Source of the DNA: Antitrichia curtipendula
Lineage: Eukaryota; Streptophyta; Bryopsida; Hypnales; Leucodontaceae
Direction of reading: 5' to 3'
Assembly (NCBI GenBank): GCA_951230915.1
Contig: OX579638.1
Span: 1,630,696 to 1,694,695, forward strand
DNA length: 64,000 bases
In this document: positions 11,847 to 24,252 of the stretch, one piece after another
Numbering within the stretch: position 1 is the stretch's first letter
Layout: every line of letters begins with the position of its first letter
Made by a program: the position numbers and the translations under genes
Notes under the pieces: model-generated
The model's input: only the letters and a program-made list of their open reading frames with translations
Databases searched by the model: none
What the model was told of the DNA's origin: nothing

Positions 11847-12787
11847 TTAGCCCCTATAGGTCAACGACTATGTTTTCACTAAAACTGCTCCAAAATTGCT
11901 ATTTCTCATACAAGTACCAAATTTTAGAAAAAAAACAAATCTGGAAAAATGTAATTGTAGGATCTTGTACTAAACTAGTTTGAGAAGTTGTGGAAAAAAA
12001 TTTAAGAAATTTCCACCATGTGGATTGCAAGATAATACCGTTTGATTTGACAAAAATCCTTTTTTTGTCCTTGTGAACATCCGGGCAGCTGCACTTCACA
12101 AGGTCACATTTGTATGAAAAAATGTCCAAAATGGTGGTTGCTCTTTGGATTCATTCTTAAAGGCAAGTTGGATACATGCTTGAAAAAATTCAGATCATTT
12201 GGAATTGTAAAACATATAGGAAAAAATAGTAAGTAGAAAGAGGTAGAGAATGTTCAAAATACTAAATTGTTAAGAATTTAAATATGGAATTGAAAATTGC
12301 TAATCCCAAAGGTTGTAATGTTGTAATAAACAATCTACATCCAATGTTCTTATTTTTTTTCAAAAATATTGAAAATTGAGTTAAATAAAGAACTTCAAAG
12401 TTTATCTTAGAGTATAGATTCCATAACTACCCTCAAACTAAAATTTATCATAACTTTCATCCCATTAATCAAAATGGAATGATTCAAAGCTTCCCACGTA
12501 TGCATAAATCTAAAGAACCAATTTCAAATTTATTTAAAATAAAAATTGATTTTTAAAGAAGTTTTTTCAGCTACCTGGGTAGCCCGCTGAACAATGAAAA
12601 TGACATATCATGCAATAGCTTTTTAACCACATAGTCAAAAATTATGAAAATTGTTGGGCCTTAAAGCTACTCCTTTGGTACATCTTGTGTGAAAATTTCA
12701 AAGAGAAAGAATAAAAATTCCGGTCGTAGTGAGCTGTCCAAAATCACTATGCTGTCAAAAAACGGTGTTTGGTCCTTTAGGGGTTAA
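11847..12787. mobile_element. TTAA-family element A
   Basis: This 941-bp element begins TTAGCCCCTATAGG and ends CCTTTAGGGGTTAA. Its interior aligns throughout with the copy at 38955-39863, for example CAAGTACCAAATTTTAGAAAA near the left and GTAGTGAGCT near the right. One border is TTAA and the other TTAG, as expected if a TTAA duplication has mutated once. No transposase is encoded. Confidence 0.75.
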
Positions 12788-14620
12788 GGGAATTAGAATT
12801 GATTAGGACAAATAGACAGAGTAGTTAACTCCTAGTTAGTTATGGCCAAGAAGACAAAAGACTAATAGACTTTCATTTTTGCTCTCTCTCAAGCTTGCAG
12901 TGATTGCTCTCCGTATGTACTTGTGCATTCCTTCAAGTTTCAATGCAATTTTGTCTATTTGTCTTATATATTTTAAGCTAGTGATTGGCTTGGTTTTCTT
13001 GTATGTTTGGGTGATTGCCAATGATTGGCATGGTTCTATCTGTAGTTGTTGTGAGTCAATTAGCCAAGAGTTGTGAGCTTGGATACTTTGTTAATTGATC
13101 TTTTGATGTTATATTAAGCAACTCTGATTTTGGAAGGAAGTTTGTAGTGCTGTCTATTAGCCAGTGAGTGACATTTTGGTTCTTGTTATTTGGAGAATAT
13201 TGGTTGTCAAATTGTCAAGTAGCTGACTTGATGTCAAGAGGACTGCAAAAGAAGCACGAGACTAAGATTATCAGGGTTGTAGTGGTGTAAAGCAGGAAGA
13301 CTAATGGTTGGTAAATAAGCACAAGCTATGTTACTATCAAATGATAATTAGTTCTTTGTGATCTATTAATTATTTAATTTTCAAAAAAATTGTTTTCTTG
13401 TTTATGCAAATAGTCTTGTTTGTGTAGCTAAGTCTATTTGCTAAGTATTAATTTTTTAAGTTGCCAGTGATTGACAAATTAAATATTCAGGTCAATTAGC
13501 CAAGTTGGAGTATAAACCTGTGAGTAATCTTGTTATGGTCAATTGAACAAGTGAGTACTTCTTGAAAAATGCAGTAGGATACCAATGATTGGTGGTGTAT
13601 ATTATTTGAATATCAATCTATTAGCCAATTTGTGGAAGCTACTATGCTTTGTTATTATTAATGTCAATGCTATGATAGCATTGATAGTTCTTGGTTCAAT
13701 TTAGGTTAGAATTATACTGGAAGTCAAATAGACTATAAGTTAATTGTGATAGATGAAGCCAAGGACTGGCTGATAATTTAATTGATATCTAAGGGTCTAA
13801 TAGATGTGATATTAGTTCTTGGACATGCAATATGTTTAAGTTTTAATTGTTGACATTTTAGAAAATTAATATGGTTAATATTTGTTTCCTATGGTTCTCA
13901 GTCTATTAGTCAAAGTTAAATAGTTATTAATGTATGCTAAATTAATTGATGTTTGTATAATATTTTGGTGTAATTGACAAGAGTTTAAGTGTTAATGCCA
14001 AATTTAAGTTGTCTAATAGGTTGTATGTATATGTGTGTCATTGTAGTCAAATTGTTTATGAGAAAAATAGAGGAGAAATATTTGATGCAATATAATGGTG
14101 TGTATGTAATTGAGAGGGTCATACTGACATGTGGTTGCAAATGCAGATGTAAAAATCAAGGAGTGAGATTTTGTGCTTTTGTTAGATAGAATCTTTGTGT
14201 AATTCATGTTTTAATCTTGTGTTGGAATTTGGATAAATTGACCATTTGCTGGAGATAGATACAAATAGATATTGCATTAGCATAGCAAGACCAATTGATC
14301 CAATAATATGATTGTTAAATTGTAAATGTACTATGTAGGACTTGGTCCAATTGATATGTTGCTTGTTGTGGAGCTTGGAGAAAGAAAGCTAATATGACTA
14401 TTTGATCAAAACTAAAATTAAAGGAATAAATCTTAAATTTTGTCTGCCTTGCAACTGGACCAATTTTCAGCAATTAGACTAGTTAAATAGTTACTTGATA
14501 TTCCATTAAGATTGAAGAGGTAATTAAAGAAATTGCACATATATATATATATATATGAATTGATTGAATCAATAGAACATGGGCCATGACTATTTAAGGT
14601 CATATTCATTACATTGAGAT
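12788..14620. other. AT-rich stretch dense in GTCAATTAG / GACAAATTG motifs
   Basis: Variants of (G)ACAAATTG, GTCAATTAGCC and GTCTAATAG recur every 50-150 bp on both strands, for example near 13206, 13471, 13495, 13540, 13610, 13912, 14046, 14290 and 14457. No gene is supported. Dense short motifs of this sort resemble transposase-binding subterminal arrays of large plant transposons, but no termini were found. An (AT)n run lies at about 14541-14557. Confidence 0.4.
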
Positions 14621-15262
14621 TTTTTGCAGATTTTGAGACAAAATGCTACTTATCAAAAAATTCATTTACGAAAATAGTAATTGAAACCAAAAATAAATAA
14701 TGTTGAAAGAATGATTCTATAATGAAATTCTAAAAGTTGGTATTGTTACCTATTTATAAAAAAATACTAGTAAAGAGATGAAGCGGTTTATTCCTGAGTC
14801 GAGGATAAAAATGAGACTGCAAAAAGTCTCAATATAACAAATATGGCCTTATTTGACATACCCAAGACAATTTGACATTAGAATCCTAGTACAAGACAAT
14901 GACAACATGTCCAATATTTGCATCCATGGGTAATATACTAATACTAGTATAAACTAGGACAAAAAATATACCTATATCTTATAATCAATTAATTAAATAG
15001 AATTTTGTTATTCATTTTTTAATTTAGTGGTATTCACAAGTTCATAGAATTTCAAAATTAATGCAAGTTAGTCTTATTATTACAAGGCATAATAATTGAC
15101 CTATTCGATTATATCAAATACTTTAAAACTAAAAGCAACCGTATGTATGAGATACCTATGTAAAAATGACCTTAGATACATAATGATAGACTATTTGACC
15201 TTTTCCAATAGAAGGAACCACCACTAGGGGATTCCTTAGGTTTTGTTTCCCAAGTAATCCTA

Positions 15263-15462
15263 NNNNNNNNNNNNNNNNNNNNNNNNNNNNNNNNNNNNNN
15301 NNNNNNNNNNNNNNNNNNNNNNNNNNNNNNNNNNNNNNNNNNNNNNNNNNNNNNNNNNNNNNNNNNNNNNNNNNNNNNNNNNNNNNNNNNNNNNNNNNNN
15401 NNNNNNNNNNNNNNNNNNNNNNNNNNNNNNNNNNNNNNNNNNNNNNNNNNNNNNNNNNNNNN
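15263..15462. other. Assembly gap (200 N)
   Basis: Exactly 200 undetermined bases. The round length suggests a placeholder rather than a measured gap. Confidence 1.
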
Positions 15463-15748
15463 CTATGCACCATGAAGAGGCAGTAACTGCCTGCCTATAA
15501 TTTATCTTCTATACTATACAATACAATTTGCATCATTTCATCTGTTTCATCAAATCACAGAGCCTTTTATTTATTTTTCCTAACAGAGTTTTGTAGTTTT
15601 GTGAAGTCATTTGTCCAAAACTTCAAGGACATGAAATTAGAATGGACATGGGATCTAAAATGAATGTCTTGAACCCTATAATCCTTTAATGCTCCAACAT
15701 CCATTTTCTAAAGACAAACACAGTGTACCATGCCAATGCTTGTCTCAT

Positions 15749-15879
15749 CACTAATAGAAAACGCAGGAATTTTGACAGAATTTTGTTGATTTGGTCGTGT
15801 TGTCTCGGTCACTATTTTGTTGAGACAACACGACCAAATCAACAAAATTCTGTCAAAATTCCTGCGTTTTCTACTAGTG
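15749..15879. mobile_element. CACTA-type palindromic MITE
   Basis: The 131-bp element consists of two 58-bp arms that are inverted copies with a single visible difference, around a 15-bp loop. It begins CACTAATAGAAAACGCAGG and ends with the complement of CACTAGTAGAAAACGCAGG. A 3-bp CAT duplication flanks it on both sides. CACTA termini plus a 3-bp duplication identify the CACTA (CMC/En-Spm) superfamily. The near-perfect arms imply a young insertion and would form a long RNA hairpin if transcribed. Confidence 0.92.
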
Positions 15880-16344
15880 CATTTATCTACAACAATTTTT
15901 GAATCTTTAAAAGATAACCATTCTTTATGACCAATTTGATGAAATTGAAGTAAATGATATACATTAGAAGATTTTTCAGGCCTCTAGAAGATAGTGAGTT
16001 ATTTGAAGTTCCCGGACTATGACAACTTGATTGCAGCAGTAGTCTGACGTGGTCAAGAGATTGCCACGCCGGATAATATCAATTATATATATTTTTAATA
16101 TTTATAAAAAGTTTAAGTATTAATTTTTATTTAATTAATTTTTATTTTATTTTATAATCTGAATACAATGTAGTGGTTCACAGACAAGGGAACAACTCCA
16201 AAACGATCTTTTAGAGATCTAAAATCTTTCCTAATGTTTGTACAAAAATAAGAGTAAAAATGTGCAAAAATCCAAATAATTCAAACATTAACTTTGGAAC
16301 AATATGCAAGACTATAAGTGTCCAATGGATGATTTGGGACCTCT
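15880..16344. other. AT-rich spacer between two CACTA-type elements
   Basis: No gene or further repeat is recognised here. Confidence 0.6.
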
Positions 16345-17676
16345 CACTAGAAGAAAACCCCGTTTTTGCTGTCGTTGCAGTGCAACGTGCCATGTTTGTT
16401 GAGATGTCACGTGTTAAGCAGTGAACGGGTGCAAAAGAATGAATTTGATTTGATGTTGTAAAAAACGTGTGAGATTAAGTTGGAAAACAAGTAGATGTCA
16501 CCATAGACAAAGATGTTTTTAACGATGTTTAAAAAAATAAGCTGATGTTTTGTTATGACATCTCAGAAAACATAGACTGCCACGTCAGCATGAAGTCCAT
16601 TTTCATTATGGATAAATTACTAGAAATTACTACGGTCAATGGAAAAATATTGACCTTATATAAAAAATTTAGGAAAAAGGCAATGACGTGGCATGCTTTC
16701 CAAAAAAAAGAAAAATGGATGGATGAAAATGGATGAGTTCCATGGATGAAAATAGATAGTCTTTATACAGGTGGGGAGGTGGAAGAGAGACAATTGATAT
16801 GGGATATATCAAAAAAAAATTGTGTTCAAAGTGAAATGTCCACAAAAACGTCGAGATGTCTGAAACAACATCTCTATGTTTAAAAAAACATATACACGTC
16901 AAAAACAAGATCATATAAACAAGTGAAATAACCATATTCTACTTGTCCCATATTGTTTGTCTTTCCATGGGCAGAGTATGGATATAAATACAATGTCGTT
17001 ATCCTTCATTTTTATTAACTTTTAATGAAGTAATTCCTTCATTTGGCCATTAAAAATTCCCTTAATGGTTGATGGTAAGTTTTCTTCAATTTTTGTTGAA
17101 TTCAGAATTTTTTTTTGTTCATTTCATTTTTTTTATTTATATTAAATTTTTATTGATATTGCCTTGTAGGTAGGGTATGTAGCAATTGATGTTTGAAAAA
17201 ACGTGTAATTTGATGTTGTAAAAAATGTCTAATTTGACATCTCAAAAAACACCATTAAATTATTCAAATGACACAAAAGTGAGCTGACGTGGCCTCCACG
17301 TCAGTGACCACGTCACAGTTTCCCGCCTCCACGTCAGTGACCACGTCACAATTTCCCGCCTCCACGTCAAAGACCACATCAGCAATGGCATGGATGAAAA
17401 AAAAGATGACATGGCAGTTTTTGAGCATGTGGCGCTGACATGGCGCTTACGTGGCCTCCACATGTCGACCTATGCAGACCTTTGATCACCTTGTCATGTG
17501 TGACATCAAGAAAAAACAAGCTTGAAAACAACGCGTTTTTTTGTGATTTTTGCACGTTTTTTGCCCGTCAATTCAAACGGATTTTAGGAGACATCTACGC
17601 TGATTATTTCCGCGTCAAACAAGACGTCGTCTCATGTTTTCTGCAACATAAAAAAAAACCCTGTTTTCTTCTAGTG
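16345..17676. mobile_element. Non-autonomous CACTA element, 1.33 kb
   Basis: The element starts CACTAGAAGAAAACCCCG and ends with the complement of CACTAGAAGAAAACAGGG, flanked on both sides by the 3-bp duplication TCT. Inside, variants of GATGTTGTAAAAAACGTGT and its complement recur near both ends (16453, 16515, 16855, 17187, 17208). This is the arrangement of subterminal transposase-binding repeats known from CACTA elements. A short tandem repeat lies at 17292-17382. No transposase frame is present, so mobilisation would depend on another copy. Confidence 0.9.
17292..17382. repeat. 33-bp tandem repeat rich in CCACGTCA
   Basis: About 2.7 copies of a 33-bp unit starting GCCTCCACGTCAGTGACCAC lie at 17292, 17325 and 17358 inside the CACTA element. 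Each unit contains ACGT cores of the type bound by plant bZIP factors; in this position they are more likely part of the subterminal array. Confidence 0.85.
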
Positions 17677-18810
17677 TCTATGCAAAGAACAGAAAACAAA
17701 AGTTCATATTTTCATTCAATTGTATTTTAGGTGAATGATACTATGACTATTTGGATATGTCTACCAACATTTGTTTGGCTCATTGGCCTCTATTATTTTC
17801 ACCTACATGTGAAGCTTAAAAAAAAGTGATTTAAAGTATTTAGAATATGACACTCAGATCATCATGCCCAAGCACAAAAGTATATCTACAGGCATTGTCA
17901 TTTCCAAGGTGAAGGGATTAACCTCTAAATGCATCAAGAGCCAAAAGTGGCTTTTGGATAATCCGAATGCAAAGTTTTGGATTAAATTTTTTCATCCAAT
18001 ATTTTTTTTAAGAGGTCTTTGTATGTTTTTTCCATTGAATGGTTTGGAAATTTCCTTACAGAGGTATTATTGACCCTTTATATAAGAAGATGTTGAAAAA
18101 ACTGATGATAGAAGTTGCTCTTTTAATGTATTTTGGTAACTTGTACATTCTTGCTCTTGATCTTAATTTTAGTCATTAAGATGATGTTTTATGAATTTGT
18201 GTCCAACCAATGAAATGAATCTGACTAAATCTAATTTTAACTTGAATTTGAAATTTTATAAAACACCTAAAATTAAATATTTATTTTATTGCAATTTGAA
18301 TTGTGGGTCTACAACCATGGTGTTTTGATTTTCTAATTATATAATGATATAGATTTTAGTTTATACTATAATTTTCTGAAATACAATATAGGTCAATGTT
18401 AAAAATTTTAATTTCTTTAGTTTTTTTTTGTATGTGATTTGAATTTTTTTCACTTATTCTTTATAAATTCATAATAATTTCAAATTTTTTTGTCTGAAAC
18501 TTTATAAAAATTTGAGGATGTTTAGAAAACATTTGATTCAACTTGAAAAAAAAATGAAAAAAAAATTGCATTCATATTAGTGAAAAAATTAGAGCATACA
18601 AAGCAAAAAAATATTGTAGGTATACATTCTTAGGGGGGCATTGTTTGGGATTTAAATAATGCCAACTAACCATCAATAAATGGTTGGAGACTTCTAATAG
18701 ACATCCCATTCACCATGCACTAACTATTTTATTGCTATAATTTGCAATTGAAGTGAACTATGCTTGATGCATAGTCCATGAATGAAATTTGTGTGGTCAT
18801 TGGCATTTAA
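17677..18810. other. AT-rich intergenic stretch, no gene seen
   Basis: No coding frame with recognisable content or further element ends are seen. Confidence 0.6.
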
Positions 18811-19278
18811 GGTAAAACAACCCATTGTGGTCAAATGACCCCTAGTGGAATGCTTCCATTATGATTTTTTTCAATATGTGAGATTTGGGCTACAATGCAT
18901 GTCTTACATGACGTGATGGAGTGATTAGTAACTTCATTTGGAACTTCCAACTTTTTTGTGTGAATTCATTGTAAGAATTGACTTTTGGGGCCTTCCGTGT
19001 TCGAAAATATAATAATTGCTCTAGGTGAACAAGATGAGCATCGTGGATTCGTATTTTGTTGGTTTGGGGGTAGTCTACAAACTCTTTTGAGCCATGATGC
19101 ACTAAACACTTCAAAAATTCATAGCAAATTCATACTTTGTCAAAAAATTAAAAAGAATTAATTAATTGCTCTCACTATGTCTCATACATACTTCTCTTTA
19201 TGTGGGAAAAAAATTGAAGAATTTCAGCAACTGCATGAGGCCAAACTCCTAATTCTGACCACAATGGGCTGTTTTCCC
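18811..19278. mobile_element. Tourist-like MITE, copy 2, just upstream of a gene
   Basis: The left end is GGTAAAACAACCCATTGTGG. The right end, complemented, is GGGAAAACAGCCCATTGTGG. They are bordered by TAA and TTA as in the relative at 2121-2560. The left part of this copy matches the complemented right part of the other copy, including GACCC, TAGTGGA and ATGATTTTT. Its right end lies only about 70 bp before the earliest plausible ATG of the small gene at 19346-19769. Confidence 0.75.
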
Positions 19279-19345
19279 TTACTATAGAGAGGCACACACA
19301 TGGTTCCCAAAGCAATTTAGAAATGTTCGAATCAGGAAGGAACGA

Positions 19346-19769
19346 ATGAATTCGGCAGGTCTTCATTCGCCTCTGTCGACGACTTCGCCTTCTTCGCAAA
19401 GAGAACAGCAAGCCAAACCCTAGTGCGAGCGAGTGAGCGAACGAGTTAGATTTGGAAATCACCCCCGACTTGCTTGTTTTCGCTGGAGTTTTCGTCATGG
19501 GATTTCTGATGGAGTTCGTGGAGCACTGGATTCGTCGTTCCATGCAAGACCCGGACGAGCGCGACGCCAAGTTTCGCCAGCACGTCCAGACCACCAAGGA
19601 GCTGTCCGAGAAGCTCAAAGCCTCTTGGGCCAATCCCGTCAAACCCTACGGCAGCTGGAACACGGACAAGAACAACCACAAGTTCTTGCAGGATCTCACG
19701 CTCAGCCGGATGCCGGGCCGGAAGGACCCCTACGAGGACCTGGCTTCTGCTGCTTCTCGAGCATCTTAA
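19346..19769 (+). CDS. Small one-helix membrane protein of unknown function
   Basis: An open frame from about 19452 to a TAA at 19767-19769 encodes a hydrophobic segment (LLVFAGVFVMGFLMEFV) followed by about 85 soluble, charged residues ending RKDPYEDLASAASRAS. GC content and codon use are gene-like compared with the flanks. The frame has no in-frame ATG before its first codons. Either translation starts at the internal ATG at 19497, which cuts the hydrophobic segment, or a 91-bp intron (19359-19449, GT..TAG) joins ATG AAT TCG GCA G at 19346-19358 to the frame, giving MNSADLEITPDLL. The spliced model keeps the helix intact and I prefer it, but it is inference. The likely role is anchoring to an organelle or ER membrane; no function is assigned. 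Confidence 0.55.
19415..19423 (+). promoter_or_regulatory. telo-box-like motif AAACCCTAG
   Basis: AAACCCTA motifs are common near transcription starts of plant housekeeping genes. This one lies just before the small membrane protein frame and supports a transcription start nearby, although in the spliced model it falls in the first intron. Confidence 0.4.
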
Positions 19770-21250
19770 TTTGCATTTGGCTGTTTAGGTAATTGTCTTC
19801 CTTTTCTCCTCTCATCAGTTCATGGAGGAGGATCATCGAAGTGGAACTCCTTTAGGACCAAGGCGCCCGAATTGGGCTTCATAGTTTGAAATCTCGGTCT
19901 TTAGGGTTTTTTGTTGTTTTGATTTGCAAACAACGGAGGGTCGCAGAATGTTTTTTTCAACATTTTCTCTCGCGCGCTCCGTCGCTTCTTGGAAATCGTG
20001 CGTGGGTTCATGTGTTCTAATTTTGAGTGCTGGAGGGAAAGAAATGTGGTTTTATTCGAAGTTCTCAATAGAACGATCAACTAGTGTAAAGTCATGCGTG
20101 AAAAGTATGTGATAGTAACATCCTCTGCGACGTAATCAGAGCGACGTCATTGTGCTTGAAATTCCTGAGCCTGCCATTCCGGAGCCTGTCGAGTTTCTTT
20201 GACAGTCACTCATATTAGCCATTATTCTGCAATTGAATTGAATTCCATTGAACGGCTAGAGTGACTTGTATCTTTTGTTATGGTTACATCACCTTTCTAG
20301 CCATCGACCTTGTCACTTGCATTTTGGTGTAGAGTATGCCTTCGCATGTATATAGTTGGCCTTGATTGTATTAGCAGGTTCTGAATTCCACATTCTCTGG
20401 ACTCCATTTAGCAGGCTCTGACGATGCTCAGCGGTGGTTTTGCAGATTAACTATCGCGGGTTTCGAAAAACTTTGTGACTGCTGGTGCACTATGAACCAT
20501 GTCTTTTCCGAGCACTTGGGATGCTTAGCTGCAGGCATTTACAGCGATCAATGATTCTTCTCTTCTCTTCTGAAAGCAAGAGTGTTCTTTTATATTCGTA
20601 TCATTCTCACGTGAGGATGCTATGCATTGTTTCGTGCTGGTATTTAAACTTGAATATAAGGATGGAGTTCGTTCCGTGTTTAGGAAATTGAACACTCAGC
20701 ACTGAGATATTTTGGCTCCCTTGATCTCCTTTCATTGGAATAGTTTGAATTAATAAATGCTGAGGGTCTGATTGGGCTCCCGGCATGGTTGATGCTCTTG
20801 TTAATCTTGGATGAATGTGGCTAACGTATATCGTTGACGTGGTATCTTGACGGCAACTGAAGTGAGGAAATGCGGCAATGAAATGCTACAGTGCTACACT
20901 ATTGTTTGGGAGTAATTGAATGTCGATCTGTTGTGAACTTGGATGATATGGTGCAGGAAGCGCCTTTTTTCAAGCGTTATGTAGACACCATCCTTCTGAA
21001 TCATACGGGATCATTATCTCAGCCATGTTTCGCGGGGTGTCTTCACTGTCTTCGTGGGACTCACGTCTGTCAGCCGGAACTGAAAATTTGCAACTAGGAA
21101 AGCACTGTAGTCAACTCTGAGAATACGTAGTGATCTTACCCCTTGCAGGAAGTTCAGATCTCTGCATCTAAACCTTAGAAGGACGCAGCCCTATCACCAG
21201 GATAGTCAGCCAAAAATGATCAGATTTGAGGATGAATAGGTGTGTTTCTT
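19770..21250. other. Moderate-GC stretch after the small gene
   Basis: The base composition remains gene-like compared with the flanking AT-rich DNA, and splice-like sites occur (for example TTTAG/GTAATT near 19789). No frame is convincing. It may hold 3' untranslated sequence with introns or a non-coding transcript. Confidence 0.35.
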
Positions 21251-23276
21251 CATTCTATAGTTTCATTGAAAGTCACTCATCAAACACTTTTTAGTCTTTT
21301 GCATCCTCATAGATTAGTGGATTGAGTGGTTTTGTGTTATGCTTATGCCTATTTTCAATTATCTTGGTTGTTGAAGAAAATGAATTGCAAATTTGTAAAT
21401 CTTTTGTTGAACCTTTGTGAATGAACTAGGAAAACTCAAGGACATCATCAAATATGATTTGCATATGAAGTGGTAATTGAAGTCTAGAACCTAATTTGTG
21501 TTGTAAAAAATGAATATGCAATAGTTTGGGTGCAATAACTTTTGTTTTAACATGTGGATAACCAAGCATTGGAATAGCAACTAGAAAAATATGAGGATGG
21601 CTTCTACTTAATTAGAGTTACTAAGGTCTCATTGAGATCATTTGATTCATTCACCATATATAGGAATATGGGTCTTCGTAAGATCTATAGAAAAGATTAG
21701 TGATGGAGATCATTGATTTGTCTACACCATAAATATTCACATGGTCAATGGTATGTTTATGATTCCTAAAGACAATGTGGAGACAAAAATGAGACTAGAT
21801 GTAGAAATAGGTGTTTGTGGATCATGATTTTGATGACTATTTAGAAAGTTTTTAAATGTTCATTATATTTTGTAGATTGTCTCCCCATTCATCACATTCT
21901 AATTTCTTTTGTAAACTCATTCAATCATTTGTTCCCATCATTCTTGTTTTTTTGCTTGCTCTTGAGATATTTAATTTTCAATTTCTCAAGTATATGCTAC
22001 TCCTTGTATTCTAAAATGAAACTTGTATGGTTTTCTTTTTACATTTGAGCTCCTTATAGGTTGTCTTTTAGAATTCAACTTCATTATAGACTTGCCTTGT
22101 CTTCAAGAGAAGCCATAAAATCATCAACCTTAACAATTTAAATCATAGTTGTGACAATCTGTGACTCATTGATGACATCAACAACAATTTACATCTGCAT
22201 TTCAATAATCATAATAGAATGATTTACATCTTTCTACATAGAAATCAATCTATCGAATCAAAATATAATTAATTGATTTTCAAATGATATTTTAGGTTCC
22301 CCGCTATTAGATTGCAGCTCTAAAAAGTTATTATTTTTGGGATTTTTTTAGTATGAAATGAAACAAAGTCTCTATATAGAACATGGTAATTAACACCTAT
22401 CCTAAGATCCCATTTAGTATTCAAAATATTAAGTTACTAAAACCCTAATTTTCAAAAATCCCAAAGTAGGCTTTTAAATTCACAATAAACCTTGTCAAAG
22501 TAAAAATTCAATCATGATGTTTTTAATATAGATTGGCAAATTAATTTAGCAAATGAGCCAACAAAATATCACAAATCTTGCAAGTTATTCTAGTGATGAC
22601 ATTTAGGTTGGAATTGGTTTAATTAATTTTTGGAGTGACCTTTTGGATTTCTATATTGACATATATAAGGTTCACTTTGCAACAAGCTTTGCAACTATAA
22701 GGTTTCTTTGGAGCCACAACTAAAATTGAAGCAATAATTGGAATGATGGAATGAAGTCCATACAAAAATAGTAAAATAGAGCCAAGACAAAAAATGATAT
22801 AATGAAGCCAAGTCAAAAATAAGGGAATGAAATCAAGCCAAAAATTATAGAATTTCGACACTACAAGACTAAATTTTTTTTCATTTGAATAATTTATATC
22901 TATAATCATAACAATTGAGAGTAAACTCAAAATTGATGATTTATGTTGTGGTTGGTATATTTTGGATGTTGCCATAATAGTCTACAACTAAAGATTTGTT
23001 GTCAAGGTTTTGTGAGATCAGATGTTGAAAGCCTTGAGATGGAAGTGCTAAGAGATAAAGAAAAAAATATAGAGATTAATAATTTTTTAGCTCTTTTCTT
23101 ATTTTTGCAAAAATAGAGTTGAAGTTTGATGATGAGAGTGTTTAGGAGCATCTATGAGTAACGATGAAGATTTGGAGAGATTTTTTTATTTTTAAGTTAC
23201 TTGATAAAGAATGGATTTGTATAAATAATCTTTTGGATTACAAGCGAAGATGAATTGTGGATTTTGCTCTTTTTAG
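21251..23276. other. AT-rich intergenic stretch, no gene seen
   Basis: No gene, RNA gene or clear element boundary is recognised. Confidence 0.55.
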
Positions 23277-24252
23277 CATTAGAAGAAAAACATGTACACG
23301 ACATCTTGTTGAAAAACAACTAAGTATCTTATATGATTGTCTTGCGACTATAGCCCTTGTTATTAGCCAAATCTTATGCATACATTGTTGTAGCCACAAA
23401 GTAGTTGTAAAATGAAAGGTAGGATTATAGGAATTAATAGAGTTCAAATTTAAAATGAATGTAATCCATTCACCATCCAATATTCATCACAATTGTCAAT
23501 GTGGACGACTCTACATTTTGTGGAATCTACCGTGTCGATCTACAGTTACAAAACCCGTAAAGATTGACTAAAAAGCGACTACAATTCAAATAGAAAGTTA
23601 CTAGAATTTAACTAGAAAACAACTAAAAATGTACAATGGTTGTGGGTTTCCAATTGTTTTATATCAATTGTTTCTTATTAATTGTCAAAAGTATCATTAG
23701 GTTGGACATATAAGACTTGTAAGTTGTTTTATTCTTATTTAATGAATTCTATTAATAGAATTATGAAGATTTCTACTATTTGTAGATTTTTACAGTCTGC
23801 AAATTTCTATATTTTGTAGATATTTACAGTCTATAATAATATTTAAAATCTATAAAATTTTAAACCTACAAAATCATAATGGATTCCTATACACGTGAAA
23901 CCTATTAAATAACAATATTTGAACTTTTGAAATCTAAAATAGAAGTTGGAGCTGAATTTCAAAATCTATAAATCATTGAGATTAGAATTTCAAAATCTAC
24001 AAATTTACAAAATCTACAAAATCTACTTGTTAGTAAATGCTTTGTAGGCAATCATGTCAGAAGATACATTGACGAAGTTTTAATGAAATTATTGAATGAA
24101 AAACAACCTCATTGTCCTTTACAATTATAATTCCAAGAATGACTTGTCCACAATGACTGCAAGTCTCTATATTAGCAACGGTCACAAATGTCCCATGCTA
24201 CTAAAAAATCAGTTTTTTTTTGTAGTTCCAAAACCTTCATTTTCTTTTAGTG
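23277..24252. mobile_element. Degraded CACTA-like repeat, related to 42.7-47.4 kb
   Basis: The left end is CATTAGAAGAAAAACATG. The right end, complemented, is CACTAAAAGAAAATGAAGG, similar to the CACTA termini elsewhere in the window. Blocks near both ends match the 42690-47446 region: around TTGTTATTAG..CAAATCTTA and GTAGAATGAA in the left part, and GAATGAAAAACAACC..ATTGTCCTTTA in the right part. No target duplication remains and there is no coding capacity. Confidence 0.5.

Noticed and set aside
17260..17463. 67-residue repeat protein (minus strand)
   Set aside because: The repetitive residues come from the 33-bp DNA tandem inside a CACTA element, so the frame is a by-product.
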